A stretch of DNA of 64,000 bases, taken from contig NZ_PKLZ01000014.1 of assembly GCF_002868715.1 (NCBI RefSeq), positions 50,997-114,996 on the forward strand, written 5' to 3'. Below the pieces are notes generated by a model. The model ran no database searches and was not told the origin of the DNA. It saw only the letters and a list, made by a program, of their open reading frames with translations. The DNA is from Kineobactrum sediminis. Its GTDB lineage: Bacteria > Pseudomonadota > Gammaproteobacteria > Pseudomonadales > Halieaceae. Of the stretch, positions 18,769 to 27,478 are shown piece after piece. Within the stretch, counting starts at the first letter, position 1; every line of letters begins with the position of its first letter. The translations under genes were made by a program, and so were the position numbers.

Positions 18769-20397
18769 TTAAACGGCAAGCTTCTCGAACTCAAGCTCCG
18801 GATAGTCCTGGTTCGCGGATTCGTCCATTTTGTCGTAATAGACGTTGGCACCCCCAAAGTAAATCAGCACGCGCGGTGCCTTGCCTTCGAGGTTGGCACC
18901 CATCATCCACGAGTTCACCTTGCCACCCTCTGCCATAAGGGTCTGATCGTGAATTTCCGCGGTATGCGCCGTCCAGGCGTCCTCGGCATCCTGCCGCGGT
19001 TTGACCACGTCATAGCCTTCTCTTTCCATCTTCTTGATACAGTTCGTTATCCAGATCACATTCTGCTCAATGGAAGTCGGCAGGTTGGCAAACGGGGCCT
19101 GGGGCCCGGTGACCATAAACATGTTAGGGAAATCCGCCACGCAGACACCCATGATCGACTTGGATTCATCCTTCCACTTTTCCGCCAGCGTCTGGCCTTT
19201 CGCGCCGCGGATGGGGAAGGCTTCCAACGCACCGGTGTAGGCCTTGAAGCCCGTTGCCAGCACGATGATGTCGAACTCAAATTCATTTTCAGTCGTGCGT
19301 ACGCCAGTTTCGGTAATCTCGACGATGGGCTCTCGATCCTTGATGTCCACCAGGTGCACATTATCGCGGCTGTAGGCCTCCAGATAACCGTGATCCAGAG
19401 GTGGCCGCTTGGCAAACAGAGGGTAATCCTCAAGCTTTGGCACCAGAATTTCGGCAATTTCAGGGTCCTCAATCCGCTCCTTCATCTTGTCGATGATGAA
19501 CTGTGAGGCCATTCTGTTTGCTTCGGGATCCGCGAGCAGATCGTCGAAGGTCTCGAACACCCAGCGGAAGCTCCCGACCCACTTTTCCTCAAAAATCCGC
19601 TGCCGTTCCTCCGGCGAGGTCTCGACCGCCTTGCGGCCATCGGCGGTGTCAAACGCCATGCCAAACACATGATTACGGCACTTGGCGATAATCTCGTCGT
19701 AGTTTTCCTTGATCTCCTTTTCCCACTCTGGCGTCATTGGCTTCTGCATCGCGGGCAGGATGAAGTTCGAGGTGCGGTGAAAGACTGTCACACTCTCCGC
19801 GGTCTTGCTCATGACAGGGAGCATTTGTACGGTGGTGGCGCCGGCACCGATAATGCCCACACGCTTGCCGGCATAATCGAGGCCTTCCTGCGGCCAGCGC
19901 GAGGAGTGGAACAGCGGACCCTTGAAGGTCTCCATGCCCTTGATTTTCGGGATCACGGGTTCCGAAATCATGCCCATGCCACTAATAAAGTATTTGCAGG
20001 TAAAGCTGTCCCCGTTACCGGTCGTGACCAGCCAGTGACCAGTGTCCTTCTGGTACTCCGCGCTGGTAATTTCGGTATTCAGCTGGATATGGGGCCACAT
20101 GTCGCACTTGTCGGCAACGAAACGCATGTAGTCATGGGTCTCCTTCCAGTCGGGGTAACGTGCCGTCCAGGACCATTCCTGCAGGAGTTCCTTGGAAAAG
20201 GTCAGGCAGTAATAATAGCTCTCGCTGTCGGTCATGGAGCCCGGGTAGCGATTCCAGGTCCAGGTGCCGCCGACATCAGCCGCCCGGTCAAAGACGCGAA
20301 TGGACAGGCCTGCCTCGCGTATGTAGTGGATCAGTCCGAGACCGGCGAAGCCAGCCCCAATCGCAATGACATCAAAGTCAGGATGTTGGGTCGTCAT
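18769..20397 (-). CDS. Flavoprotein monooxygenase, Baeyer-Villiger type
   Basis: 542 residues from the ATG at 20397, chosen because GAGGAAAG sits just upstream; a second in-frame ATG at 20412 would add five residues. FAD site GAGFAG at 14-19; the Baeyer-Villiger fingerprint FxGxxxHxxxWP reads FKGPLFHSSRWP at 158-169; a second Rossmann motif, GIIGAGATTVQ, binds NADPH. GGTWTWNRYPG is also typical of cyclohexanone/steroid BVMOs. Such enzymes insert oxygen next to a ketone, forming an ester or lactone. The gene stands alone, ends with a clear terminator, and its substrate cannot be read from context; the window also holds an HsaA-like hydroxylase, which would suit steroid or cyclic-ketone breakdown. 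Confidence 0.9.
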   Translation of the reverse strand: MTTQHPDFDVIAIGAGFAGLGLIHYIREAGLSIRVFDRAADVGGTWTWNRYPGSMTDSESYYYCLTFSKELLQEWSWTARYPDWKETHDYMRFVADKCDMWPHIQLNTEITSAEYQKDTGHWLVTTGNGDSFTCKYFISGMGMISEPVIPKIKGMETFKGPLFHSSRWPQEGLDYAGKRVGIIGAGATTVQMLPVMSKTAESVTVFHRTSNFILPAMQKPMTPEWEKEIKENYDEIIAKCRNHVFGMAFDTADGRKAVETSPEERQRIFEEKWVGSFRWVFETFDDLLADPEANRMASQFIIDKMKERIEDPEIAEILVPKLEDYPLFAKRPPLDHGYLEAYSRDNVHLVDIKDREPIVEITETGVRTTENEFEFDIIVLATGFKAYTGALEAFPIRGAKGQTLAEKWKDESKSIMGVCVADFPNMFMVTGPQAPFANLPTSIEQNVIWITNCIKKMEREGYDVVKPRQDAEDAWTAHTAEIHDQTLMAEGGKVNSWMMGANLEGKAPRVLIYFGGANVYYDKMDESANQDYPELEFEKLAV

Positions 20398-20729
20398 AGC
20401 TACTTTCCTCATCTTATTAATACGGGCGCCGCCCCCCAGAGGGCTAAACAGTCTCCACTACCGCAATAGTGGCTTTTTGATGGCATGGAGTACATGCGCT
20501 GCAGTGTCCTGTGGCATTTCGCAATCGTAATTCTTATCGGGCTCTTTAGCCATGCTGCGAGGGTTCCCGTGACATCTGACGGCGCGGACTCTGATGGGCC
20601 GATTCAGGCTCTGCTGGATTTGGAATATAGTATACTTGCTAGCGGCAAACAAGCAAATTGATAAGGGCAGGCATTTTTCCATTGCCGCCCCCTATTCCGG
20701 TGCGGCAATGGTACTCAGGAGATGGGGAT
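20398..20729. other. Intergenic region upstream of the monooxygenase gene
   Basis: About 330 bases. It holds two short inverted repeats: CCACTA/TAGTGG at 20455-20472, and CATTGCCGC/GCGGCAATG at 20680-20710 just after the DUF533 stop. The second could help end the DUF533 transcript, but on that strand it is followed by A rather than T. AATATAGTATACTTGC near 20630 is an AT-rich candidate promoter for the monooxygenase. A 74-codon minus-strand frame here has no recognisable features. Confidence 0.45.
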
Positions 20730-21389
20730 TCAGGCGAGGGCTTTATGCTCGACTTTAGCGACTTCCTGCTGTAACCGTATAACCAGCCCCTCGGGAAGAC
20801 CCAGACGAAAAGCCAGCGCATCCAGGTAAAACTCGGCCTCGGTACGCCCTCGATCCACCGCCATCATCGACGAAAGGTACACTTCTGCTGCCAATTCTGG
20901 CGAATCCACACGCTCGCAGAGCTCAGCCAGCGACAATGGCGCCTGCAAGGCATCAAACACCAGTGCTTTCTCATCAGCAGCCAGACCCATCTCGCCAACC
21001 CGGGCCATAATACGCTGCCGCTCGTCACCATCCATATGACCATCGGCGCACGCGGCGGCAATCATGGCCTGCACCAGGAGCAGCGCCGTCGAGCCCTGCT
21101 GGCTATCATCGGTACTGATCGCGAACTGCTGTTTCTTGATTCCCTGCCATACGGGGTCGTTAGTAGACGGCGTCGTTGCCGAAGCCGGGCTTGCATTGCC
21201 ATCCTGATAACCCCGGTACGCCTTCCATGCGAGGGTACCCAGCGCTGCCACGCCGCCCACCTTCAGTAAGGTTCCCGCGGTCTTGCGCGCTTTCTTGCTG
21301 TTCACCAGTGCGCCACCCACTGCGCCACCGGCAAGTCCTCCCAGCACCCCGCTACTGGCGAGATTCGAGACAATCTTGTCAAAATTCAT
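20730..21389 (-). CDS. DUF533 / TerB-like protein (YebE type)
   Basis: 219 residues from the ATG at 21389 (MNFDKIVSNLASSGV); a longer frame to 21533 adds residues that overlap the nhaR coding end and look unreal. The N-terminal part is glycine-rich and hydrophobic (GVLGGLAGGAVGGAL and LLKVGGVAALGTLAWKAY), fitting a membrane hairpin. The C-terminal part is an all-helical TerB/DUF533 domain: AMIAAACADGHMDGDERQRI. Function is unknown; E. coli YebE is an envelope-stress-linked inner-membrane protein. It follows the nhaR-like gene on the same strand. Confidence 0.82.
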   Translation of the reverse strand: MNFDKIVSNLASSGVLGGLAGGAVGGALVNSKKARKTAGTLLKVGGVAALGTLAWKAYRGYQDGNASPASATTPSTNDPVWQGIKKQQFAISTDDSQQGSTALLLVQAMIAAACADGHMDGDERQRIMARVGEMGLAADEKALVFDALQAPLSLAELCERVDSPELAAEVYLSSMMAVDRGRTEAEFYLDALAFRLGLPEGLVIRLQQEVAKVEHKALA

Positions 21390-21483
21390 GTGCGGCTCTC
21401 CACTAATATTCCCTTCAGTATGAGAGCCGCTCCTGTTTACCACAAAGCGGTTTTTCAGTGTCGGGGGATCGGCTTTCCCGAAC

Positions 21484-22398
21484 TCAAGCGGTCTTGTCTG
21501 CCACCGGGAACAGCTGCTCCCGAGCCCGTTCAATGATCTCCAGCACCATGGGCTGCTTCAGTTTGCGCTCCGGCGAGATGGCGAAGTAGGTTTCCTCGAC
21601 GTTTTCAGCCACACCAACGACACGAGCGCTGTACATGCGCTCAATTTCCCGAGCAATAGCGTAGGGTGCCGGGAACACACCCGCGCCGGCGGCACCGAAC
21701 ATCTTCAGCAGCGCGCTGTCGTCAAACTCGGCCACGACCCGTGGTTCTATGCCCACACGCTCGAACCAGTCGTCCAGTTCCCGACGCATGGCCGATGCAT
21801 GCACCGGCAGCAACAGGGGCGCTTCCGCCAGTGCTTGCGGAAAGTTCGAGCGGTAACGACTCACCGCAGCAGGCTTGCTGAAAAATGCAATCGCACTACT
21901 GCCGAGGGTGTGATTGTAGGCCTTCACATTCATACCCACGGGTATCGGTCGGTCCGAGATTACCAGGTCCAGGCGATGCACGGCGAGATCGCCCAGCAGG
22001 CTGTCCAGCCCACCTTCCGTGCACACCAGGCGAACCGGATTCTCGGGGGCAAGTATGGGCTGCAAAACCCGGTAGGCGATCAGCTTGGGGATGGACTTGA
22101 CGATCCCCACATGCAGCACCCGCGCCCTGGCCTGCCGCCCCTTCACCACACGGCTCAGTTCGGCGCCGAGGGTAAAGATCTCGTCGGCATATTGCTTGAC
22201 CACACGGCCGGTATCAGACAATACCAGCCCTCGGCCAGCCCGCTGGAAGAGTAATTCCCCCACCGCTTCTTCCAGCAACTTGAGCTGTCCCGAAATCGTC
22301 TGGGGGGTAATGTTCAGCACCGCTGAGGCGCGGGCAATACTGCCTTCATTGGCCACCGTCCAGAAATAATGAAGATGGCTATAATTAAGATGTCGCAT
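21484..22398 (-). CDS. nhaR: NhaR-like LysR-family transcriptional activator
   Basis: 304 residues. The N-terminal winged helix (MRHLNYSHLHYFWTVANEGS, then ITPQTISGQLKLLEEAVG) has the distinctive NhaR opening in place of the usual LysR one. The rest is a LysR-type effector domain (RARVLHVGIVKSIPKLIAYR). In E. coli NhaR senses Na+ and alkaline pH. Here it is divergent from an exported carbonic anhydrase across 162 bases, so that gene is a likely target. Confidence 0.86.
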   Translation of the reverse strand: MRHLNYSHLHYFWTVANEGSIARASAVLNITPQTISGQLKLLEEAVGELLFQRAGRGLVLSDTGRVVKQYADEIFTLGAELSRVVKGRQARARVLHVGIVKSIPKLIAYRVLQPILAPENPVRLVCTEGGLDSLLGDLAVHRLDLVISDRPIPVGMNVKAYNHTLGSSAIAFFSKPAAVSRYRSNFPQALAEAPLLLPVHASAMRRELDDWFERVGIEPRVVAEFDDSALLKMFGAAGAGVFPAPYAIAREIERMYSARVVGVAENVEETYFAISPERKLKQPMVLEIIERAREQLFPVADKTA

Positions 22399-22560
22399 GG
22401 ACCGGTCTCACAGCGTATCACTTCGGTTTATACGTACAGTTACCCAACCAGGATCGAATAGACCTTACAATTGTTTGCACTATGCTAACGTATCCTGGAC
22501 ATTATCGGGAAATCATACCGATGCGTCAGACATTCACGGCTACAAACTCTGGAGACTGCA

Positions 22561-23271
22561 ATGAACAGACTATCCCGCACACTAACCGCCGCCCTGTTAC
22601 TGACATTTGCAACCGCCGCGCCAATGCTGGCCACTGCGGAAACCGCCGCAGTGCAGACCCTGCAAAGCCAGGCGGTGCTCACCCCCGATTCGGCACTGGC
22701 CATGCTCAGGGAAGGCAATGAACGCTTCCTGACCGATACCATGATAGAGCGCGACTTCAGCGCTCAGGTCGATGCAACCGCGAGTGGCCAGTATCCGCAT
22801 TCCATCGTGTTGAGTTGTATCGACTCCCGGGTGCCGCCGGAACTGGTCTTCGACCAGGGCCTGGGCGATATATTCGCACCACGTATTGCCGGTAACTTCG
22901 TCGATGAGGAAATACTGGGCAGCATGGAGTTTGCCGCAGCGGTAGCCGGCTCAATGGCGATCGTCGTGCTCGGCCACACCGAATGCGGCGCCGTCAAGGG
23001 AGCCTGTGATGATGTCAAACTGGGCAACCTGACCCAGACCCTGGCCCATATCCGCCCCGCGGTGGAGGCCGTTGAAGGTTTCGAGGGCGAGCGCCACAGC
23101 AAGAACAGGGCCTTTGTCAGTGCCGTGGCCCATGAAAACGTGCGCCAGACCGTAGACAACATTCTGCAACAGAGCGCCGTACTCAACGAGCTCGTCCAGG
23201 ACGGCAAGCTGAAAGTGGTTGGCGCCATGTACGACGTGAGTACCGGCAAAGTCACTTTTCTCGAAGGGTAA
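22561..23271 (+). CDS. Exported beta-class carbonic anhydrase
   Basis: 236 residues. A signal peptide (MNRLSRTLTAALLLTFATAA, cleavage likely after MLATA) sends it to the periplasm. Zinc ligands are complete: C86 in SCIDSR with the Asp-Arg dyad D88/R90, and H139 and C142 in GHTECGAVKG. It interconverts CO2 and bicarbonate outside the cytoplasm. The N-terminal RxxNxRF-like segment (LREGNERFL) is typical of the family. Divergence from an NhaR-like regulator suggests a role in pH or bicarbonate balance. Confidence 0.93.
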   Translation: MNRLSRTLTAALLLTFATAAPMLATAETAAVQTLQSQAVLTPDSALAMLREGNERFLTDTMIERDFSAQVDATASGQYPHSIVLSCIDSRVPPELVFDQGLGDIFAPRIAGNFVDEEILGSMEFAAAVAGSMAIVVLGHTECGAVKGACDDVKLGNLTQTLAHIRPAVEAVEGFEGERHSKNRAFVSAVAHENVRQTVDNILQQSAVLNELVQDGKLKVVGAMYDVSTGKVTFLEG

Positions 23272-23391
23272 ATTATCCCGCTATGTGAGGGCGACGCCGA
23301 TCTGCGTGATATATTCCGTAATACTGTACAAGGTGTTCGGCACGGGCTAACGTAGCCCTACCAGTTGGCTCACTAACTCCGGAGACACACC

Positions 23392-23604
23392 ATGAATCAA
23401 TCACGCATTATCGGTATTGCCCTGCTTGTGGTTGGGGTGGGTCTCATGTATTTCGGATACCAGGCTACAGGTTCTTTGGGCGAGGAAGTTCACGAAACCA
23501 TAACCGGACGATTCACGGATGAAACCACCTGGTACCTGCTGGGCGGCGGCGCCATGGCGGTAGTTGGTCTGCTGCTCACCCTGTCCGGTGGTCGCGGACG
23601 CTGA
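23392..23604 (+). CDS. DUF3185 family small membrane protein
   Basis: 70 residues with two membrane segments (IIGIALLVVGVGLMYFGYQ and WYLLGGGAMAVVGLLLTL) around a short polar loop (SLGEEVHETITGRFTDET). This matches the DUF3185 pattern of small stress-associated proteins without known role. Ribosome site CCGGAG lies just before the ATG. Confidence 0.82.
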   Translation: MNQSRIIGIALLVVGVGLMYFGYQATGSLGEEVHETITGRFTDETTWYLLGGGAMAVVGLLLTLSGGRGR

Positions 23605-23618
23605 TCGCACCATCTAAC

Positions 23619-23652
23619 CCGGGCTCATCGCCCGGCCTAGAAACAAGGCCGG
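23619..23652 (+). other. Two mutually exclusive hairpins after the DUF3185 gene
   Basis: CCGGGC/GCCCGG (23619-23635) and CCGGCC/GGCCGG (23632-23652) share bases, so only one can form at a time. Neither has a T run. They may help end or protect the DUF3185 transcript. Confidence 0.3.
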
Positions 23653-23735
23653 GAATGCGGAAGCAGCGAAGCACGGTGCAGAGCAAAAACGCCACACACC
23701 AAGTACCCCTCTTTCTCTCCCGGACCATTCCAGAC

Positions 23736-23763
23736 TTGATTTCCGAAATCGATTCGGTATTAT
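23736..23763 (+). promoter_or_regulatory. Promoter with embedded palindrome upstream of the TetR gene
   Basis: TTGATT (23736-23741) and TATTAT (23758-23763) are spaced by 16 bases. The spacer holds the inverted repeat CCGAA-ATCGA-TTCGG (23743-23757), a good candidate operator. The ATG of the regulator follows the -10 by only 7 bases, so the message is probably leaderless. Autorepression is inferred. Confidence 0.5.
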
Positions 23764-23770
23764 CATTGGC

Positions 23771-24460
23771 ATGCTCTCCCCCACTCATAATGGCGGCAAG
23801 CGCCGCGGTGCCGGTCGCCCCAGACGCCTGACCCTGGAAGCCATCGTCGATGCCGCCTGCGAGCTTGAGCCCAGCGAGCTTGGCATGGCCAGTATTGCCT
23901 CGCGTCTCAAGGTCGGCGTTGCCACACTCTACGGTTATGTTGATGGGCGCGAGCACCTGCTGCGCCTGATCGCCGAGCGCAAGGGGCAGATCGAACCCAT
24001 CGTCGATCGTGGCCAGTCCTGGCAGGCAATCCTGCGCGAGCACGCTGCAAGCCTGTATCAAACAGCCATCGAATGGCCCGAACTGGTCAGCCGGATTATG
24101 CAGGGTGGCGTGTTCGGCCAGGAGGAAGCGCTCTATCTTGAGCACCTGGCTGAGCTGCTTTGCGCGCGCGGCTTCTCTCCCGGTCGAGTACTGGATGTTT
24201 ACTATGGTATCAACCAGGTCATTCTGGGCGCCGTGGTCACCGACACCTACCTGCGTGCTGCCCGTGCCGCAGGGGGGCACGATACCCTGCTGCGCCAGTA
24301 CCTCACCACGCAACCCGGCGCAGCGCTGCCCAATCTGCGCCAGGCTCTTGAACAAAACCCGACACCGGCAGTGCTGGCCGACTATCAGCAGGCCGCAGAG
24401 CGCTTTATCGAACAGTGCCAGCCCGACCAACCTCAACCACCCAACAACCTGACGGAGTGA
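23771..24460 (+). CDS. TetR-family transcriptional regulator
   Basis: 229 residues. A basic, glycine-rich tail (GGKRRGAGRPRR) leads into the helix-turn-helix (LTLEAIVDAACEL, then MASIASRLKVGVATLYGYVDGRE). The helical C-terminal ligand domain has no recognisable signature. It is followed after 5 bases by the flavin monooxygenase gene on the same strand, so it probably controls the operon it heads. No Shine-Dalgarno is visible; see the promoter entry. Confidence 0.88.
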   Translation: MLSPTHNGGKRRGAGRPRRLTLEAIVDAACELEPSELGMASIASRLKVGVATLYGYVDGREHLLRLIAERKGQIEPIVDRGQSWQAILREHAASLYQTAIEWPELVSRIMQGGVFGQEEALYLEHLAELLCARGFSPGRVLDVYYGINQVILGAVVTDTYLRAARAAGGHDTLLRQYLTTQPGAALPNLRQALEQNPTPAVLADYQQAAERFIEQCQPDQPQPPNNLTE

Positions 24461-24465
24461 TTAGC

Positions 24466-25869
24466 ATGAGCCAGGGATTTCGCCCCCAGAATAACAATGG
24501 CCCGCTGTGCTGCGTGATCGGTGCCGGCCCCAGCGGCATTAGCACCTTGAAGCGGCTGAAGGACCACGGCATACCCTACGACTGCTTTGAGGCATCGGAC
24601 AACATTGGCGGCAACTGGTACTACCAGAACCCCAACGGCATGTCCGCTTGCTACCAAAGCCTGCATATCGATACTTCCAAATTTCGCATGGGCATGCAGG
24701 AGTACCCGGTGCCTGAAAACTGGCCGGATTACCCGCATCACAGTGAAATCTTCGACTACCTCAACGAGTACACCGATCACTTCAACCTGCGCGACAGCAT
24801 CACCTTCAATACCAGGGTAGAGCTTGCCCATCGTGACGAGGATGGCCACTGGACAGTCACCACCAGTGACGGGGAGACCCGCCGCTACCCGGTGCTGATC
24901 GTTGCCAACGGACACCACTGGGATCCCCGGTGGCCCGAGCCTGCCTATCCCGGTGATTTCGCCGGCGACCAGATTCACGCCCATAGTTACAATACCCCCT
25001 TTGACCCCATCGACATGCGCGACAAGCGCGTGCTGGTGGTCGGTTCCGGCAACTCCGCCATGGACGTTGCCTCGGAGCTGTCCATGCGCTTCATGGCCAA
25101 AACACTGCACATCTCCATGCGCCGGGGAGTCTGGGTATTCCCCAAGTACATCAATGGTACGCCGGGGGATAAGAATATGCTGCCCGCCTGGGTACCACGC
25201 TGGTTGCAGCATTGGCTGATGAAGCGGGTGGTGAAAGCCCAGATTGGTGACCCGAAGAACTACGGCCTGCCCCAACCCACCTACCAGCCCTGGGAAGCCC
25301 ACGGCACCGTATCCGGGGAGTTCCTGCAACGCGCCGGCTCCGGGGACATCAAGGCACGCCCCGGAATTGATCGGCTGGATGGCCACACCGTGCATTTCAC
25401 CGACGGTTCCAGCGGCGATTTCGACGTTATCGTGTGGTGCACAGGCTACAAGATCAGCTTCCCGTTCTTCGATCAGCCCGAATTCACCGCGGGTGAAGAT
25501 AATCAGCCACCGCGACTGTTCAAGCGCATGCTTATCCCCGGGGTTCCCAACCTGATCTATATGGGGCTGGCACAGTCACTGCCTACTCTGGTCAATTTTG
25601 CCGAGCAGCAGTCGCGCTGGCTGGCACCGTACCTCACCGGCGATTATGCGCCCCCTTCCGAATCCGCGATGCAGCGCATGATCGACGACGACGAGGCTTT
25701 TTATCTGCGCGACTACTACCCCAGCCCGCGACACACCATCCAGCTGCACTTCGACCACTATGTCGGCCGCCTGGACAAGGAGATCGCTGCCGGCATCAAG
25801 CGGGAAAAAGGCGGACAAGCTGCCGCCGCCCTCCCAGCTGACACCTTGAACCGGGACCAGGCGGCGTGA
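24466..25869 (+). CDS. Flavin-containing monooxygenase (FMO type)
   Basis: 467 residues from the ATG at 24466; the frame is open upstream into tetR but this start places the FAD motif correctly. FAD site GAGPSG at 19-24, the FMO signature FxGxxxHxxxY as FAGDQIHAHSY at 165-175, and the NADPH motif VVGSGNSAMD near 201. HWDPRWPEPAYPGDF is also typical. It likely oxygenates a soft nucleophile or a ketone; the substrate is unknown. Its stop overlaps the hydrolase start (GTGA), and with the hydrolase and possibly the following dehydrogenase it could form an oxidation-hydrolysis route for an ester intermediate. Confidence 0.9.
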   Translation: MSQGFRPQNNNGPLCCVIGAGPSGISTLKRLKDHGIPYDCFEASDNIGGNWYYQNPNGMSACYQSLHIDTSKFRMGMQEYPVPENWPDYPHHSEIFDYLNEYTDHFNLRDSITFNTRVELAHRDEDGHWTVTTSDGETRRYPVLIVANGHHWDPRWPEPAYPGDFAGDQIHAHSYNTPFDPIDMRDKRVLVVGSGNSAMDVASELSMRFMAKTLHISMRRGVWVFPKYINGTPGDKNMLPAWVPRWLQHWLMKRVVKAQIGDPKNYGLPQPTYQPWEAHGTVSGEFLQRAGSGDIKARPGIDRLDGHTVHFTDGSSGDFDVIVWCTGYKISFPFFDQPEFTAGEDNQPPRLFKRMLIPGVPNLIYMGLAQSLPTLVNFAEQQSRWLAPYLTGDYAPPSESAMQRMIDDDEAFYLRDYYPSPRHTIQLHFDHYVGRLDKEIAAGIKREKGGQAAAALPADTLNRDQAA

Positions 25870-26765
25870 CCGCATTCACCCGCAGCGACCTGGACTTCGA
25901 CAGCCAGGGCGTCCGTTGCGCCGGCTGGCTGTACCGACCGGAAACCGATAGCCGGCTGCCCGCGGTGGTCATGGCCCATGGATTTACCGCCGTGCGCGAC
26001 CAGCGCCTGCCCGCCTACGCCGAAGCCTTCGCCGCGGCGGGACTGGTGGTGTTGCTGTTCGACTATCGCCATTTTGGCGACAGCGACGGCGAGCCACGGC
26101 AACTACTGAACGTGCGGCGCCAGCTGCAGGACTGGGAAGCGGCGATCGTCACCGTGCGTAAACTGCCCGGAGTTGACCCTGATCGTATTGCGCTGTGGGG
26201 TACGTCGTTCGGCGGCGCCCATGCCCAATCCATTGCCGCCGAGGACCATCGCATTGCCGCCGTGGTCGCCCAGGTGCCTTTTTGCCGGACTGAAAAGCCG
26301 CAGCAACCGGTACCTTTGGGCAAGACCCTGCGCCTGCTGGGACGCGCCCTGCGCGATGCATTACACGGCGCCCTCGGCCTGTCACCCTGTTATATCCAGG
26401 CCATCGGTAACCCGGATGAGTTCGCGGCAATGACGTCCCCCAGGGCGGCTGATGGCATCGCCAGCCTGACCCCGGCGGATTCCCGGTGGCGCAACCGGGT
26501 TGCCGCGCGCTTTGTCTTCCAGCTGGCCAACTACAAGCCGGGCAAGCAGGCAGAGTACATCCAGTGCCCAATCCACTACACTATTGCCGAGCAAGACGCG
26601 TTCATACGGCCGGAGACTATTCGCGAAGCGGCAGCCCTGGCACCACGCGGGGAAACCCAAAGCTATGACTGCGGACATTTTGGGGTTTATGTGGAACCCT
26701 GGTTTGCACGGGTAGTGGCGGATGAAACTGCCTTCCTGGTGCGGGAACTGGGTACAGATCGGTAA
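25866..26765 (+). CDS. Alpha/beta hydrolase
   Basis: 299 residues starting at a GTG that overlaps the monooxygenase stop. The serine hydrolase fold is complete: oxyanion stretch VVMAHGFTAVRD, nucleophile S114 in GTSFGG, Asp in AEQDAFIRPE (near 246) and His in YDCGHFGVY (near 275). It resembles the dienelactone hydrolase/acetyl-esterase-like group. Pairing with a flavin monooxygenase suggests it opens the ester or lactone product, which is inference. There is no signal peptide, so it is cytoplasmic. Confidence 0.88.
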   Translation: MTAFTRSDLDFDSQGVRCAGWLYRPETDSRLPAVVMAHGFTAVRDQRLPAYAEAFAAAGLVVLLFDYRHFGDSDGEPRQLLNVRRQLQDWEAAIVTVRKLPGVDPDRIALWGTSFGGAHAQSIAAEDHRIAAVVAQVPFCRTEKPQQPVPLGKTLRLLGRALRDALHGALGLSPCYIQAIGNPDEFAAMTSPRAADGIASLTPADSRWRNRVAARFVFQLANYKPGKQAEYIQCPIHYTIAEQDAFIRPETIREAAALAPRGETQSYDCGHFGVYVEPWFARVVADETAFLVRELGTDR

Positions 26766-26802
26766 TTCAAGTATTGCCCACCGTGATAAGAACGAAAGGC
26801 GA

Positions 26803-27471
26803 ATGATGAAACGAGGATTGATAATTGGTGACAGTGGCGGCATTGGCGCGGCCCTGTTTTCTGCACTGGAGGCGCGAGGCGTCACGGTGACAGGACTATC
26901 ACGATCGCGTGACGGGCTTGATATCACCAGTGAGGAATCCGTGGAGCAAAGACTGGGCGCACTTGACGGCGATTATGACCTGATCCTTGTTACCACAGGT
27001 GCACTCGAGATCGGGGCGCATGAGCCCGAAAAGAGTCTTCGCAAGCTGACAGCAGAAGCCATGCTGGCTCAGTTTAAGGTTAACACGGTCGGCCCCGCGA
27101 TGGTGCTGAAGCATGCCGTAAAGCTCTTGCCAAAGGACCGTCGCGCCGTCATTGCGGTGTTGTCGGCGCGGGTCGGGTCAATCGGGGACAATAACCTGGG
27201 TGGCTGGTATTCATACCGTACCGCAAAAGCTGCGGTGAACCAGATTATTCATACCACTGCCATTGAACTCGCGCGCAGCCATAAAAACACGATCTGTGTT
27301 GCGCTGCATCCCGGCACGGTGCAAACCGAATTCACCCGCAAATATGTAGGCCGCCACCCTTCGGTACCAGCGCCCGAGGCTGCGGATAACCTGCTGTCGG
27401 TGATTGATGGCCTGACCACCGCGCAGACCGGTGGATTCTACGATTGGGCTGGTAAGGTTATTCCCTGGTAG
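26803..27471 (+). CDS. Short-chain dehydrogenase/reductase (C-factor-like)
   Basis: 222 residues from the first of two adjacent ATGs (26803 and 26806); the second is better spaced from AAAGG, so the true start is one of these. Cofactor motif GDSGGIG replaces the common TGxxxGIG. The active site Tyr and Lys are in YRTAK, with the Ser likely in VLSARVGS. HPGTVQTEF follows, as in C-factor-type SDRs. NAD(P)H-dependent oxidation or reduction of an unknown alcohol or carbonyl. It follows the hydrolase by 37 bases on the same strand. Confidence 0.85.
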   Translation: MMKRGLIIGDSGGIGAALFSALEARGVTVTGLSRSRDGLDITSEESVEQRLGALDGDYDLILVTTGALEIGAHEPEKSLRKLTAEAMLAQFKVNTVGPAMVLKHAVKLLPKDRRAVIAVLSARVGSIGDNNLGGWYSYRTAKAAVNQIIHTTAIELARSHKNTICVALHPGTVQTEFTRKYVGRHPSVPAPEAADNLLSVIDGLTTAQTGGFYDWAGKVIPW

Positions 27472-27478
27472 CGCACAA

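Noticed and set aside
19669..20469. 266-codon open frame antisense to the Baeyer-Villiger monooxygenase
   Set aside because: Shadow frame without motif or ribosome site.
20455..20478. CCACTA/TAGTGG hairpin followed by T run on the plus strand
   Set aside because: It looks like a terminator, but no plus-strand gene ends before it; probably chance.
20458..20682. 74-codon minus-strand frame upstream of the monooxygenase gene
   Set aside because: It lies where the monooxygenase promoter is expected, lacks a ribosome site and has no recognisable features.
24433..25395. 320-codon open frame antisense to the flavin monooxygenase
   Set aside because: It lies wholly within a gene with clear FAD and FMO motifs; long antisense frames are common in high-GC DNA. 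It shows no domain or ribosome site.
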